Source: Desulfovibrio aminophilus DSM 12254 (lineage in GTDB: Bacteria > Desulfobacterota > Desulfovibrionia > Desulfovibrionales > Desulfovibrionaceae). Taken from it: 64,000 bases of DNA. The translations under genes and the position numbers were made by a program. The notes under the pieces are model-generated. The model saw only the letters and a list, made by a program, of their open reading frames with translations, was not told the DNA's origin and ran no database searches. Within the stretch, counting starts at the first letter, position 1. The number at the start of each line of letters is the position of its first letter. Below, piece after piece: positions 33,109-41,560 of the stretch. The stretch is from assembly GCF_000422565.1 (NCBI RefSeq), contig NZ_KE383877.1, forward strand, positions 1 through 64,000. The letters run 5' to 3'.

Positions 33109-33750
33109 CTAGGCCTTTTTCCGGAGCATCATCTGGAACACGTCGGATTCGTGGCCGTTCATCGTGCGGACAGCGACCTCCCGTTCCCACTCGACCTGGA
33201 AACCGGCGAGCAGCCGCCGCACCCAGGCCATGTCGTGGTGCCGGAACACGGCCCCCTCGGTGCGGAACATGCCGAACGTGCCCAGTTCCCGTTCGAATTC
33301 GCGGTACCGCGCCCTGTTCCTCTCGTCCCGCTGCAGGGGATAGTCGCTGACGAAGAGCAGGCCGCCCGGGGCCAGCAGCCGGTTGATCTCACGGATGACG
33401 CGTTCCTGGCCCGCGTCGGAGGGCACGCAGGTGAGAAGCGCCACCAGAAGGCAGGCGTCAAAGGAGCCGTCGCCGAAATCCGGCGACAGGCCGTCGAAGA
33501 CGCGGAGGTCCAGGCCGTCGCCCAGGAGCTTTCCGCGCCGGACCATTTCCCCGGAGATGTCGATCCCGGTGACGTTGTCGTAGCCGAGGCCGGAAAGTTC
33601 GGAACAGACGCGGCCGTAGCCGCAGCCGTAATCCAATATCCGCGCCGAAACCGGAAGAAAGTCCCGAAAGACCAGGGTCGGGATGGGGTGGGAAAACGTC
33701 TTGGAAGAAGCGGCTTGGTCCCAATATTCCAGTTGGACATCCATGCTCAT
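33109..33750 (-). CDS. Class I SAM-dependent methyltransferase
   Basis: 213 residues. ARILDYGCGYGRVCSELS is motif I (the SAM-binding glycine loop), VTGIDISGEMVRRG motif II, and LLAPGGLLFVSDYPL the post-motif strand. Resembles small-molecule methyltransferases of the Methyltransf_11/25 type. Substrate unknown. An in-frame ATG two codons later is possible. Confidence 0.83.
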   Translation of the reverse strand: MSMDVQLEYWDQAASSKTFSHPIPTLVFRDFLPVSARILDYGCGYGRVCSELSGLGYDNVTGIDISGEMVRRGKLLGDGLDLRVFDGLSPDFGDGSFDACLLVALLTCVPSDAGQERVIREINRLLAPGGLLFVSDYPLQRDERNRARYREFERELGTFGMFRTEGAVFRHHDMAWVRRLLAGFQVEWEREVAVRTMNGHESDVFQMMLRKKA

Positions 33751-33817
33751 GCGGGTGCCTACCACTCCGCGCCCCGGGCCTCAACCCTCCGGTTCGCCCG
33801 GAGCGGGCCCATCCGGG

Positions 33818-34300
33818 TCAGCCCCGCTTCTTCTCCAGGCTCTTGGCCTCCTGGCGGAGCTTGCGGCGCATCTGGGCCTCGGACATGCGGCGGCGGTCCT
33901 CGTCGGTTTCCGGGACCATCGGCGGCACGGCGTGGGGCTTGCCGTCCTCGCCCATGCAGACGTAGGTCACGTAGGCCGAGTTCGTGTGGCGCACCTCGCC
34001 GGTCATGAGGTTCTCGGCCTCCACCCGCACGCCCACCTCCATGCTCGTCCGGCCGACCATGTTCAGGCTGGCCTTGAGGATGACCATCTCGCCCACATGC
34101 ACCGGGGCCAGGAAGTCCGTGCGGTCCATGCTGGCCGTGACCACGTTCTTGCGGCAGTGGCGCTTGGCCACGATGGCCCCGCAGATGTCGATGTACTTGA
34201 GGACCACGCCGCCGTGGCAGTTGCCCGCCGGGTTGGCGTCCGAGGGCAGGATGAGGTGGGCCATGGTCACGGCGGTCTGGGCCGGGGTCTTGCCGTTCAT
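33818..34300 (-). CDS. Acyl-CoA thioesterase (YciA/BFIT hotdog type)
   Basis: 160 residues. DANPAGNCHGGVVLKYIDICGA contains the hotdog helix with catalytic Asp; VTASMDRTDFLAPVHVGE and SAYVTYVCMGEDGKPH match the acyl-CoA hydrolase (cytosolic long-chain/YciA) family. Probable cytosolic release of fatty acids from CoA. Good Shine-Dalgarno AAAGGGAG. A small unknown gene lies 1 nt upstream in the same direction. Confidence 0.85.
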   Translation of the reverse strand: MNGKTPAQTAVTMAHLILPSDANPAGNCHGGVVLKYIDICGAIVAKRHCRKNVVTASMDRTDFLAPVHVGEMVILKASLNMVGRTSMEVGVRVEAENLMTGEVRHTNSAYVTYVCMGEDGKPHAVPPMVPETDEDRRRMSEAQMRRKLRQEAKSLEKKRG

Positions 34301-34301
34301 G

Positions 34302-34541
34302 TCAGTCTCCCTTTGTTTTGCCGAACCGCACCCGGGCCTCCCAGACGAGCCGTCCCACGCGGCGGCCCAGGTCGGTCTCGCGGGTCTTGAGCAGGGCCTC
34401 GGCGGCCTGGCGGTTGCCCTGGGACTTGAGCAGGGTGGCGGACTCCAGGTCGCGCAGGTAGTTGGCGCATTCCCGGAGCACGGACGGCAGGTCCAGGGTC
34501 TCCAGTTCTCGCGGCACCCGCACCGATTTCACCTTGCGCAT
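34302..34541 (-). CDS. Small hypothetical protein
   Basis: 79 residues, basic and helical (VLRECANYLRDLESATLLKSQGNRQ). ATG after CGGAGG. It ends 1 nt before the thioesterase start, so they are probably co-transcribed. No family recognised. Confidence 0.6.
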   Translation of the reverse strand: MRKVKSVRVPRELETLDLPSVLRECANYLRDLESATLLKSQGNRQAAEALLKTRETDLGRRVGRLVWEARVRFGKTKGD

Positions 34542-34651
34542 GACGAGCCTCCGGCGTTGTCGATCCGTATGACGCAATCGATGACAGACCGGCGCGCCCC
34601 CCGTCAAGTGCGGGACTGGCCTTTCGGCCCCCCCCGCGCTAGAATGGGGGA

Positions 34652-35584
34652 ATGCATCGCCCTCTTTTCGTCCTCATCATCGCGTTGGCCGTGTTCGCCG
34701 TGGCCTCGGCCGGGCTCTCCGGCAAGGTGGAGCCCTTCTACACCTGGTACTGCTGCTTCGCCTGGTGGCCCGCCATCCTGGCCACCCAGGCGGCGGTCAA
34801 GCTCAAGGGCGGCCGGTCCACGCTCTTCGACGACCCGCGCCTGTTCGCCACCCTGCTCCCGCTCTCGCTGACCTTCTGGCTCGTGTTCGAGGCCTTCAAC
34901 TTCCGCCTGGACAACTGGAGCTACCTCAACCTGCCCCAGGCCCTGCCCTGGCGCTGGCTGGGCTACGTCCTGTCCTTCTCCTCGGTGCTGCCCGCCCTGA
35001 CCACGGCGGCGGACCTCCTGGAGCACACCGGACTCTTCGCCAAGTCGCGCGTCAGGCCCCTGGTCCGGCCCGACGGCCTGCGTCCCGTGCTCCTGTCCGC
35101 CGGAACGGCCTGCCTCGCGCTGCCGCTCATCGCGCCGACGCTTTTCTTCCCCCTGGTCTGGGGCGGCTTCGTGTTTCTGCTGGAGCCCTGGCTGTACAAG
35201 AACGGCGGGGATTCGCTGCTCGCGGACCTGGAGTCCGGACGGCCCCGGCGGCCGCTCCTGCTCATGACCTCCGGGCTCCTGTGCGGGTTCTTCTGGGAGC
35301 TGTGGAACTTCCGGGCCGGAGCGCGCTGGGTCTACGACATCCCGCTGGCCGCCGGGCCCAGGATCTTCGAGATGCCGCTGCTGGGGTTCCTAGGCTTCCC
35401 GGCCTTCGCCCTGGAGTGCTTCTGCCTGATGAGCGCCTTCTTCATCCTGCGCCGCCGCATCTCGGTCCTGCCCCCGGCAACGCGCAGGCTGGCCTGGGCC
35501 GCGCTCATCCTGGCGGCCGCGGCCTTCGACGTCTGGGTCATGCGGGGCATCGACCTCTGGACCGTGGCCACCGTGGCGGGGTGA
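34652..35584 (+). CDS. Hypothetical multi-pass membrane protein
   Basis: 310 residues with eight or so hydrophobic segments, rich in Trp and Phe: FYTWYCCFAWWPAIL, VFEAFNFRLDNWSYLNLP, LLCGFFWELWNFRAGARW and EMPLLGFLGFPAFALECFC. The paired E-(A/L)-(F/W)-N-F-R motifs in two halves suggest an internal repeat. No named family; probably an inner-membrane enzyme or transporter. Confidence 0.72.
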   Translation: MHRPLFVLIIALAVFAVASAGLSGKVEPFYTWYCCFAWWPAILATQAAVKLKGGRSTLFDDPRLFATLLPLSLTFWLVFEAFNFRLDNWSYLNLPQALPWRWLGYVLSFSSVLPALTTAADLLEHTGLFAKSRVRPLVRPDGLRPVLLSAGTACLALPLIAPTLFFPLVWGGFVFLLEPWLYKNGGDSLLADLESGRPRRPLLLMTSGLLCGFFWELWNFRAGARWVYDIPLAAGPRIFEMPLLGFLGFPAFALECFCLMSAFFILRRRISVLPPATRRLAWAALILAAAAFDVWVMRGIDLWTVATVAG

Positions 35585-35603
35585 TCGGCCCGACCCTGAA
35601 GCC

Positions 35604-37118
35604 TCAAGCCCCGGCCGAAGCCTCGCCCTGCGATGGGCAGGCGTAGGCCACGGCCCGGTTGCGGCCCGCGCGTTTGGCCTCGTAGAGCGCGTGGTCGGCC
35701 CGGGACAGGGCCGCGTCCACGCCCTCTTCGCCCGGCAGCACCTCCGCCACCCCCACGCTGATGGTCATGGGACCGGCCAGACCCTCCAGCCGCATGCCCT
35801 CAACCCCGGCGCGCAGCCGTTCGGCCAGGACGAGCCCGCCCTCGCCGTCGGTTTCCGGCAGGAGCAGGCCGAACTCCTCGCCGCCCAGCCGGGCCGCCAG
35901 ATCCTGGCCGCGCAGCAGCCCCCCGCACAGTCCGGCGAAGGCCCGCAGGGCCGCGTCGCCCACGTCGTGGCCGCAGGTGTCGTTGATCCGCTTGAAGTAG
36001 TCGATGTCGACCATGAGCACGGCCAGGGAGTGCCCGTTGCGCCGGGCGCGGCCGATCTCCCGCGCGGCCTCCTCGAAGAAGCGCGAGCGGTTGGCCAGCC
36101 CGGTGAGCGGGTCGGTGCTGGCCAGCCATTGCAGATGGACCTCCATCTCCTTGCGCCGGGTCACGTCCACGAGAATCGCCAGCACGGTCTCCCGGCCCCC
36201 GGCCACGGCCGTGGTCGCCACCAGGAGCATGTCCCGGGGCGGGCCATCCGGGGGAAAGACCCGAATCTCGTGCTCGGCCACCTCTCCGGCGGGCGGCAGG
36301 TCCGAGGTGAGCCGGGCGAAGTCCTCGGGCCGGAAGCAGGCCCGGATGGACGCGGCGTCGGAACAGGCCGCCTCGCCGAAGAAGCGGCGCGCGGCGGCGT
36401 TGGCCTGGAACAGCGCGCCGTGGCTGCGGGAGAGGACGAGCAGGGGCGCGGGCACGGCCTTCAAAAGCGTCTGGAGCATCCGCCGGTGTTCGTCGAGCTC
36501 CAGTCCGGCACGCTCGGCGGCCCGGGAGGCCGTCCATTCCTGGCGCTGGAGGCGGTTGGAACGGGAGAGCAGGAGCAGGAGCACGGCGTTCTCCGTGACC
36601 AGGGCCAGCAGCAGGCCCAGCTCCCAGGCGGCCCAGGGCTTGCCCGCGAGGTGAAAGGCCAGGGCCAGCCCGCTGCCCAGCAGGCTGACCACGGCGGCGG
36701 CGCGGAAGGCCAGGGGGAAACCCTGGGTGTAGATGATCGGCAGCACGAAGAGGAAGAACAGGGCCGCCTCGGTCTGGGGTGAAAGGAGCACGGCGCAGGC
36801 CGGAACGGCGGCCGCGCACCAGACCAGGCCCAGGGTGTGCAGTTCCCGGAATCCCCGCACCCGGCGCAGAAGCGCCAGACAGACCAGGGAGACGAACACC
36901 AGGATCGAGCGGGCCGTGACGGCCACGGCGAAATGGGGCGTGCCGAGGAAGCGCAGAAAGTCGTTGGCGTAGAACAGCGCATTGAGCAGCGCGGCCCAGA
37001 AGAAGGCCAGCCGGCAATAACGCAGCCATTCGGGCATGCGTTCCGCGCGGAACTCCGACTCGCGGGCCGGGTCCGCGAACTCGCCGCCAAGGGTGAAGAT
37101 CGTCGTTTGGATCTGCAT
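35604..37118 (-). CDS. Membrane PAS-GGDEF diguanylate cyclase
   Basis: 504 residues: N-terminal region with about six hydrophobic segments (residues 30-200), a PAS-like segment near 225-340 (VPAPLLVLSRSHGALFQANAAARRFF), and a GGDEF domain with DPLTGLANRSRF, MVDIDYFKRINDTCGHDVGD, GGEEF and I-site RGQD. Should make c-di-GMP with product inhibition. The membrane part resembles a MASE-type integral sensor. ATG preceded by a G-run. Confidence 0.87.
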   Translation of the reverse strand: MQIQTTIFTLGGEFADPARESEFRAERMPEWLRYCRLAFFWAALLNALFYANDFLRFLGTPHFAVAVTARSILVFVSLVCLALLRRVRGFRELHTLGLVWCAAAVPACAVLLSPQTEAALFFLFVLPIIYTQGFPLAFRAAAVVSLLGSGLALAFHLAGKPWAAWELGLLLALVTENAVLLLLLSRSNRLQRQEWTASRAAERAGLELDEHRRMLQTLLKAVPAPLLVLSRSHGALFQANAAARRFFGEAACSDAASIRACFRPEDFARLTSDLPPAGEVAEHEIRVFPPDGPPRDMLLVATTAVAGGRETVLAILVDVTRRKEMEVHLQWLASTDPLTGLANRSRFFEEAAREIGRARRNGHSLAVLMVDIDYFKRINDTCGHDVGDAALRAFAGLCGGLLRGQDLAARLGGEEFGLLLPETDGEGGLVLAERLRAGVEGMRLEGLAGPMTISVGVAEVLPGEEGVDAALSRADHALYEAKRAGRNRAVAYACPSQGEASAGA

Positions 37119-37258
37119 CGCCCCCCCCGGGAAACCGTCCGCGGCCTCCGCTCCGGCGGATGCCGCCGGAACCAAGGCGTGGTCAGGGCTACATCGGATC
37201 GGCCCGGGCCGCAAGGGGACGCCGCCGGAAACCCCGCCGCTCCGGGCTGCGCCCCGCC

Positions 37259-38023
37259 TCAGTGCGCGACCAAGGCCCTGATCCGTTCCAGGGATTCCAG
37301 GAAGCGTTCCGGCCCCAGGCGCAGGACGCCGCTGAAGGGCGTGTCCAGCTCCCGGATGAGCCAGATGTTGATGAGCACCATGAACAGCATCATGCCCATG
37401 TACCAGAGGTCGGCCAGCCCGTGGCCCAGGTCGGTGTAGAACAGCGCCACCAGGGTGAAGACGAAGCCCAGGTGGATGAGCAGCCAGAAGGGCCAGAGCA
37501 GGCTGCCGCGCACCTGTTCCAGCCGGGCGTGGCGCAGGCGCGAGAGGTCCTTGAGTTCCTCCAGCATGCGCACGTGGTAGACGGCCTTGGACCCGTCCTC
37601 GGGCCGGATGCGCTCCCATTCCCGCCAGAGCGCGTCGTAGCGTTCCTGGGTGGCCGGGCTGCGCTCGGCGCGGGCCATGGCCGCCCACTCCTCGCGGGCC
37701 ACGGACTCCAGGTACCCTTCCAGGGCCTGGCGGAAGGGCTCGGAATGGGGCAGAAGCCGCGCCTCCCGGGCCAGGATCACGGCCGTGTAGGGCTCGTGGG
37801 CCAGATCCTCGGAGGTGTCGGTGAAATTGTTCCAGAGGGTGATGACCGCGAAGCTCAGGAAGAAGGTGTAGAGCGTGGCGAAATAGCCGATGTTCGTGGC
37901 CAGCAGGTTCTTCTGCATGGCGTCCAGGCCGTGGGGCCTGCGGCGGCGGATGACGAAGGCCCCCAGGGTTCCGGCCACGGCCGCGCAGACCAGGGCGATG
38001 ATGTTCCAGGCCTCGGCGTTCAC
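37259..38023 (-). CDS. DUF4239 bestrophin-like membrane protein
   Basis: 254 residues: helices at about 7-25, 45-65, 180-200 and 208-225, with a central soluble helical segment (EDLAHEPYTAVILAREARLL). ATNIGYFATLYTFFLSFAVITLWNNF and the two C-terminal helices followed by RELDTPFSG are characteristic of the DUF4239 family. Overlaps the upstream DUF1992 gene by 4 nt. Possible anion channel-like role; not established. Confidence 0.8.
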   Translation of the reverse strand: MNAEAWNIIALVCAAVAGTLGAFVIRRRRPHGLDAMQKNLLATNIGYFATLYTFFLSFAVITLWNNFTDTSEDLAHEPYTAVILAREARLLPHSEPFRQALEGYLESVAREEWAAMARAERSPATQERYDALWREWERIRPEDGSKAVYHVRMLEELKDLSRLRHARLEQVRGSLLWPFWLLIHLGFVFTLVALFYTDLGHGLADLWYMGMMLFMVLINIWLIRELDTPFSGVLRLGPERFLESLERIRALVAH

Positions 38024-38409
38024 GCGCGCTCCTTCTCGCCCGTGGAGAGACGCTCCACGATGCGGTCGTGATAGAGTTCCGCCCGCTCGAAGGCCACGGG
38101 CCGCCCGCGGCGCATGTTCAGATCGCGGATCATGAAGTTCACCCGCCGGATCTGGCGGTAGCGCTCGCGCTCGTCGGGCATGGCCTTGAGCAGGTCCAGG
38201 GCCGTGTCGATCTCCCGGGCGCGCTCCAGCTCCGGCGGCAGGCAGCCCGCGTTCTTCAGGATGCGGTAGGCCATGCGCAGATCCTCGGGGATCATCGAGA
38301 GGTCTTCCTCCGGCAGGGGCCTGCCCTTGCCCTCGAGGTTCTCGAAGCCGCCCTCGCGCATGTGCTTCTGGATGGCCTCCTCGGCCAGACGCTCGATGAA
38401 CAGAAACAT
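38020..38409 (-). CDS. DUF1992 (DnaJ-homologue-domain) protein
   Basis: 129 residues. RLAEEAIQKHMREGGFENLEGKGRPLP and AYRILKNAGCLPPELERAREI are the diagnostic blocks of DUF1992. Cytosolic, no membrane helix. Coupled to the DUF4239 gene by an ATGA overlap. Molecular role unknown. Confidence 0.85.
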   Translation of the reverse strand: MFLFIERLAEEAIQKHMREGGFENLEGKGRPLPEEDLSMIPEDLRMAYRILKNAGCLPPELERAREIDTALDLLKAMPDERERYRQIRRVNFMIRDLNMRRGRPVAFERAELYHDRIVERLSTGEKERA

Positions 38410-38448
38410 CACGCCATTCTACTCCGCTCCCCCCTCCGCGCGCAATAG

Positions 38449-38531
38449 GGGGCCTTCGGCCCGTTCCAGAAAACGAAAAGGCGGGAACCGCCCCCGCCTT
38501 TTGTAGAGCTCGGCGAAGCCGACGAAGCCGG
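38449..38531. repeat. Palindromic repeat with terminator-like core
   Basis: GGGGGCCTTCGGCCC-GTTCCAGAAAAC, then AAAAGGCGGG-aaccgcc-CCCGCCTTTT (38476-38502), then CGGCGAAGCCGACGAAGCCGG. The core would terminate in either direction, yet it stands between divergent genes (DUF1992 and perR). Confidence 0.78.
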
Positions 38532-38568
38532 ACTTGTGTCGGGGCCGCCTCGAAGGTAGAGAGGGGGC

Positions 38569-39021
38569 GTGAGCACGCATCCCGCCCATCTTCCCGAGAC
38601 CCTTGCCGACATCCTGCGCGGCCGGGGTTTTCGCCTCACTCCCCAGCGCCTGGCCGTGATCCGCGCCCTGGGCCGGGACGGTTCGCACCCCTCGGCCGAG
38701 GAGGTCCACCGGCGGCTGCTGCCCGAGAACCCGACCATGAGCCTGGCCACGGTCTACAAGACCATCGCCCTGCTCAAGCAGGAGGGCCTGCTCCTGGAGA
38801 TCGACTTCGGCGCGGCCGACAACCGCTACGACATCCTCCGGCCCTACCCCCACCCCCACGCCGTCTGCACCCGCTGCGGGGCCGTCGCCGACCCCGGCGA
38901 CCCGGACATTTCCGAACTGGTCGCGCGCATGGCCCGGGACACCGGCTACGCCATCACCTCCCATCGTCTGGACTTCTTCGGTCTCTGCCCCAGGTGCCGC
39001 CGAAAAGCGGGCGGGAAATAA
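38569..39021 (+). CDS. Fur-family peroxide-type repressor (PerR-like)
   Basis: 150 residues: winged helix with RGFRLTPQRLAVIRAL and MSLATVYKTIALLKQEGLL, then a dimerisation domain with PHPHAVCTRCG and CPRC (C100xxC103 and C140xxC143), the structural zinc site. A regulatory His/Asp set (H41, the D-rich NRYDIL segment, PHPH) fits Fe/Mn-dependent PerR. GTG start after GAGAGGGG. The catalase gene follows with a Fur/PerR-type operator between, supporting a peroxide-sensing role. The split from Fur is by context. Confidence 0.87.
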   Translation: MSTHPAHLPETLADILRGRGFRLTPQRLAVIRALGRDGSHPSAEEVHRRLLPENPTMSLATVYKTIALLKQEGLLLEIDFGAADNRYDILRPYPHPHAVCTRCGAVADPGDPDISELVARMARDTGYAITSHRLDFFGLCPRCRRKAGGK

Positions 39022-39036
39022 TTTTTTTCGCTTGCA

Positions 39037-39055
39037 ACGGAGAATGATTCTCCGT
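39037..39055 (+). promoter_or_regulatory. PerR/Fur-type operator upstream of catalase
   Basis: ACGGAGAAT-G-ATTCTCCGT, a perfect 9-1-9 inverted repeat between perR and katA, 77 nt before the katA ATG. The 1-nt centre and the AGAAT-N-ATTCT heart fit Fur-family boxes. A TTGCAA -35-like box directly abuts it, so bound repressor would block polymerase. Confidence 0.75.
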
Positions 39056-39132
39056 AAGGTTTCATTATCGAGAACTCGCCGGAACCGCGAGCCGGGCTCC
39101 GCGTTCTGCGGCGGCAAACCCGAGAGGTGCAC

Positions 39133-40608
39133 ATGGTCAAGAAGAACAAGCTCACCACCAACGCGGGCGCGCCCGTGGTCGACAACCAGAATTCGCTCAC
39201 CGCCGGGAAACGAGGCCCCATGCTCCTGCAGGACGTCTGGTTCCTGGAGAAGCTGGCCCACTTCGACCGCGAGGTCATCCCGGAGCGGAGGATGCACGCC
39301 AAGGGCTCCGGGGCCTACGGCACGTTCACGGTGACCAGGGACATCACGAAATACACCAAGGCCGCGATCTTCTCCAAGGTCGGCAAGAAGACCGAACTCT
39401 TCGCCCGCTTCTCCACCGTGGCCGGAGAGCGCGGCGCCGCCGACGCCGAGCGCGACATCCGGGGCTTCGCCCTCAAGTTCTACACCGAGCAGGGCAACTG
39501 GGATCTGGTGGGCAACAACACCCCGGTGTTCTTCCTGCGCGACCCGCTGAAGTTCCCGGACCTGAACCACGTGGTCAAGCGCGACCCGCGCACGAACCTG
39601 CGCAGCGCCAAGAACAACTGGGACTTCTGGACCAGTCTGCCCGAGGCCCTGCACCAGGTCACGGTGGTCATGAGCGACCGGGGCATCCCGGCCACGTACC
39701 GCCACATGCACGGCTTCGGCAGCCACACCTTCAGCCTGATCAACGCCAAGAACCAGCGCTTCTGGGTCAAGTTCCACTTCAGAACCCAGCAGGGCATCAA
39801 GAACCTCACCGACACCGAGGCCGAGGCCGTCATCGGCAAGTGCCGCGAGAGCCACCAGCGCGACCTCTACGAGAGTCTGGAGCGCCGCGACTTCCCGCGC
39901 TGGGCCCTGTACGTCCAGGTCATGCCCGAGAAGGACGCCCTGAAGTGCCCCTACCACCCCTTCGACCTGACCAAGGTCTGGTACCACTCCGACTACCCGC
40001 TCATCGAGGTGGGCGAGCTGGAGCTGAACAGGAACCCGGAGAACTACTTCGCCGAGGTGGAGCAGTCGGCCTTCAACCCCGCCAACATCGTGCCCGGCAT
40101 CGGCTTCTCCCCGGACAAGATGCTCCAGGGACGGCTCTTCTCCTACGGCGACGCCCAGCGCTACCGCCTGGGCGTGAACCACCACCTCATCCCGGTGAAC
40201 AAGGCCCGCTGCCCGTTCCACAGCTACCACCGCGACGGGGCCATGCGCGTGGACGGCAACCACGGCGGCACCCTGGGCTACGAGCCGAACAGCTACGGCG
40301 AATGGCGGGAGCAGCCGGACTTCGCCGAACCGCCCCTGGCCATCGACGGCGCGGCCGACCGCTGGAACTTCCGCGAGGATGACGACGACTACTTCACCCA
40401 GCCGGGCAAGCTCTTCCGGCTCATGAGCCCGAAGCAGAAGGAGGCCCTTTTCGGCAACACCGCCCGGGCCCTGGGCGACGCGCCCGAGGAGATCAAGCTC
40501 CGGCACATCGGCAACTGCCTCAAGGCCGACCCCAAGTACGGCGAGGGCGTGGCCAAGGCCCTGGGACTGCCCGTTCCCGGCGGCAAGAAGGGCGGCAAGA
40601 AGAAGTAG
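39133..40608 (+). CDS. katA: Monofunctional haem catalase
   Basis: 491 residues, clade-3-size small-subunit catalase. Distal His55 in [14 protein letters not shown], distal Asn in [14 protein letters not shown], proximal haem Tyr338 in [12 protein letters not shown], and the NADPH-region VNHHLIPVN. No signal peptide, so cytosolic; it disproportionates H2O2. The chosen ATG follows GAGAGG. Probably repressed by the adjacent PerR-like protein through the operator at 39037. C-terminal KKGGKKK tail is an unusual basic end. Confidence 0.95.
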   Translation: MVKKNKLTTNAGAPVVDNQNSLTAGKRGPMLLQDVWFLEKLAHFDREVIPERRMHAKGSGAYGTFTVTRDITKYTKAAIFSKVGKKTELFARFSTVAGERGAADAERDIRGFALKFYTEQGNWDLVGNNTPVFFLRDPLKFPDLNHVVKRDPRTNLRSAKNNWDFWTSLPEALHQVTVVMSDRGIPATYRHMHGFGSHTFSLINAKNQRFWVKFHFRTQQGIKNLTDTEAEAVIGKCRESHQRDLYESLERRDFPRWALYVQVMPEKDALKCPYHPFDLTKVWYHSDYPLIEVGELELNRNPENYFAEVEQSAFNPANIVPGIGFSPDKMLQGRLFSYGDAQRYRLGVNHHLIPVNKARCPFHSYHRDGAMRVDGNHGGTLGYEPNSYGEWREQPDFAEPPLAIDGAADRWNFREDDDDYFTQPGKLFRLMSPKQKEALFGNTARALGDAPEEIKLRHIGNCLKADPKYGEGVAKALGLPVPGGKKGGKKK

Positions 40609-40609
40609 G

Positions 40610-40685
40610 CGGCCCCTTCGGGGCTTTTCATCATTCGGCGAAGCCGTGCGCCTTCGGCGCGTTCCAGAAAACAAAAAGGCGGGAA
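40610..40685. repeat. Palindromic hairpin cluster
   Basis: GGCCCCTTCGGGGC, CGGCGAAGCCG, GCGCCTTCGGCGC and TTCCAGAAAACAAAAAGGCGGG in succession between convergent katA and the DUF3313 gene, beginning at the katA stop. Confidence 0.68.
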
Positions 40686-40688
40686 CCT

Positions 40689-41405
40689 CTATTTGGAGGC
40701 CACGGGCTTGGAGCCCCAGAGGACCAGAATGCGGCGCTGGATCAGGGCCGCCCAGTCGGTCATGGCCTTCTCGGCCTGGCCGGTCTCGGAGAAGTTGGCC
40801 GAGTCGTACTTGTCGCCCTGGCGGTCGTCGGAGAACAGGCCCATGGTCTTGCCGGAGGCCGCGTCGCTGAAGCGGATGGCCACGGAGCAGCCGCCCACGT
40901 TGGGGTCGCGGCCGATGGCCGCGCGTTCGCCGAGGGAGAGCAGGATGCCCACCGGCAGCACCGAGCTGATGCTGTTGCGCACCGGGTTGCTCGGCCGCAC
41001 GTCGGTGACCGCCGCGCTGATGCGCAGCACGCCGGGGCCGGGCTTGTCGGCCAGGGGGAACTTGATGTCCGAGAGGGCCTTGGCCAGGGAGTTCTGGAAG
41101 AACCCGGCCAGGGCCTTCAACTCGTCGGGCTTGATCCCGCTGTCCTTGGCCATCTCGTCCAGGTTCCAGATCTGCACCTGGTCCACGATGATGGCCTTGT
41201 AGTTCTTGGGATTGAAGTCGGGATTGCGCCAGGCGCGCATGGGCTCGTGGCCCTGCACCGGGGCCAGGAGGGACTCCTCCTTGCCCAGGAAGCCGGATTC
41301 GGCGGTCCGGGCCAGGTCGTCGTCCTTGGAGGATTTGCCGCCGCAGGAGTTGAGAAGCAGACAAAGGGCCAGAATCGACAAGACGATACGCGCCAAGTTC
41401 CGCAT
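40689..41405 (-). CDS. DUF3313 lipoprotein
   Basis: 238 residues: lipobox LLLNSC with Cys21, then a soluble domain whose ISAAVTDVRPSNPVRN block, GGCSVAIRFSDAASGKTMGLFSD and KAMTDWAALIQRRI match DUF3313. Likely anchored in the outer-membrane inner leaflet or periplasmic face. Role unknown. ATG follows GGGAGGAGCGC. Confidence 0.82.
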   Translation of the reverse strand: MRNLARIVLSILALCLLLNSCGGKSSKDDDLARTAESGFLGKEESLLAPVQGHEPMRAWRNPDFNPKNYKAIIVDQVQIWNLDEMAKDSGIKPDELKALAGFFQNSLAKALSDIKFPLADKPGPGVLRISAAVTDVRPSNPVRNSISSVLPVGILLSLGERAAIGRDPNVGGCSVAIRFSDAASGKTMGLFSDDRQGDKYDSANFSETGQAEKAMTDWAALIQRRILVLWGSKPVASK

Positions 41406-41560
41406 GCGCTCCTCCCGGCGGGGGTTCGAAGTTCGCTCGCCCCTCTATGTCTCCATTCGCCCCCGGCTGTAAAGCCCGGAATGAAGGTTTTTTCATTTTC
41501 CGCAATCCGAAGCCTCCGCGGCGGCTTGCGCCCGGCGGCCTTTTGCGCGAAAATGACCCA

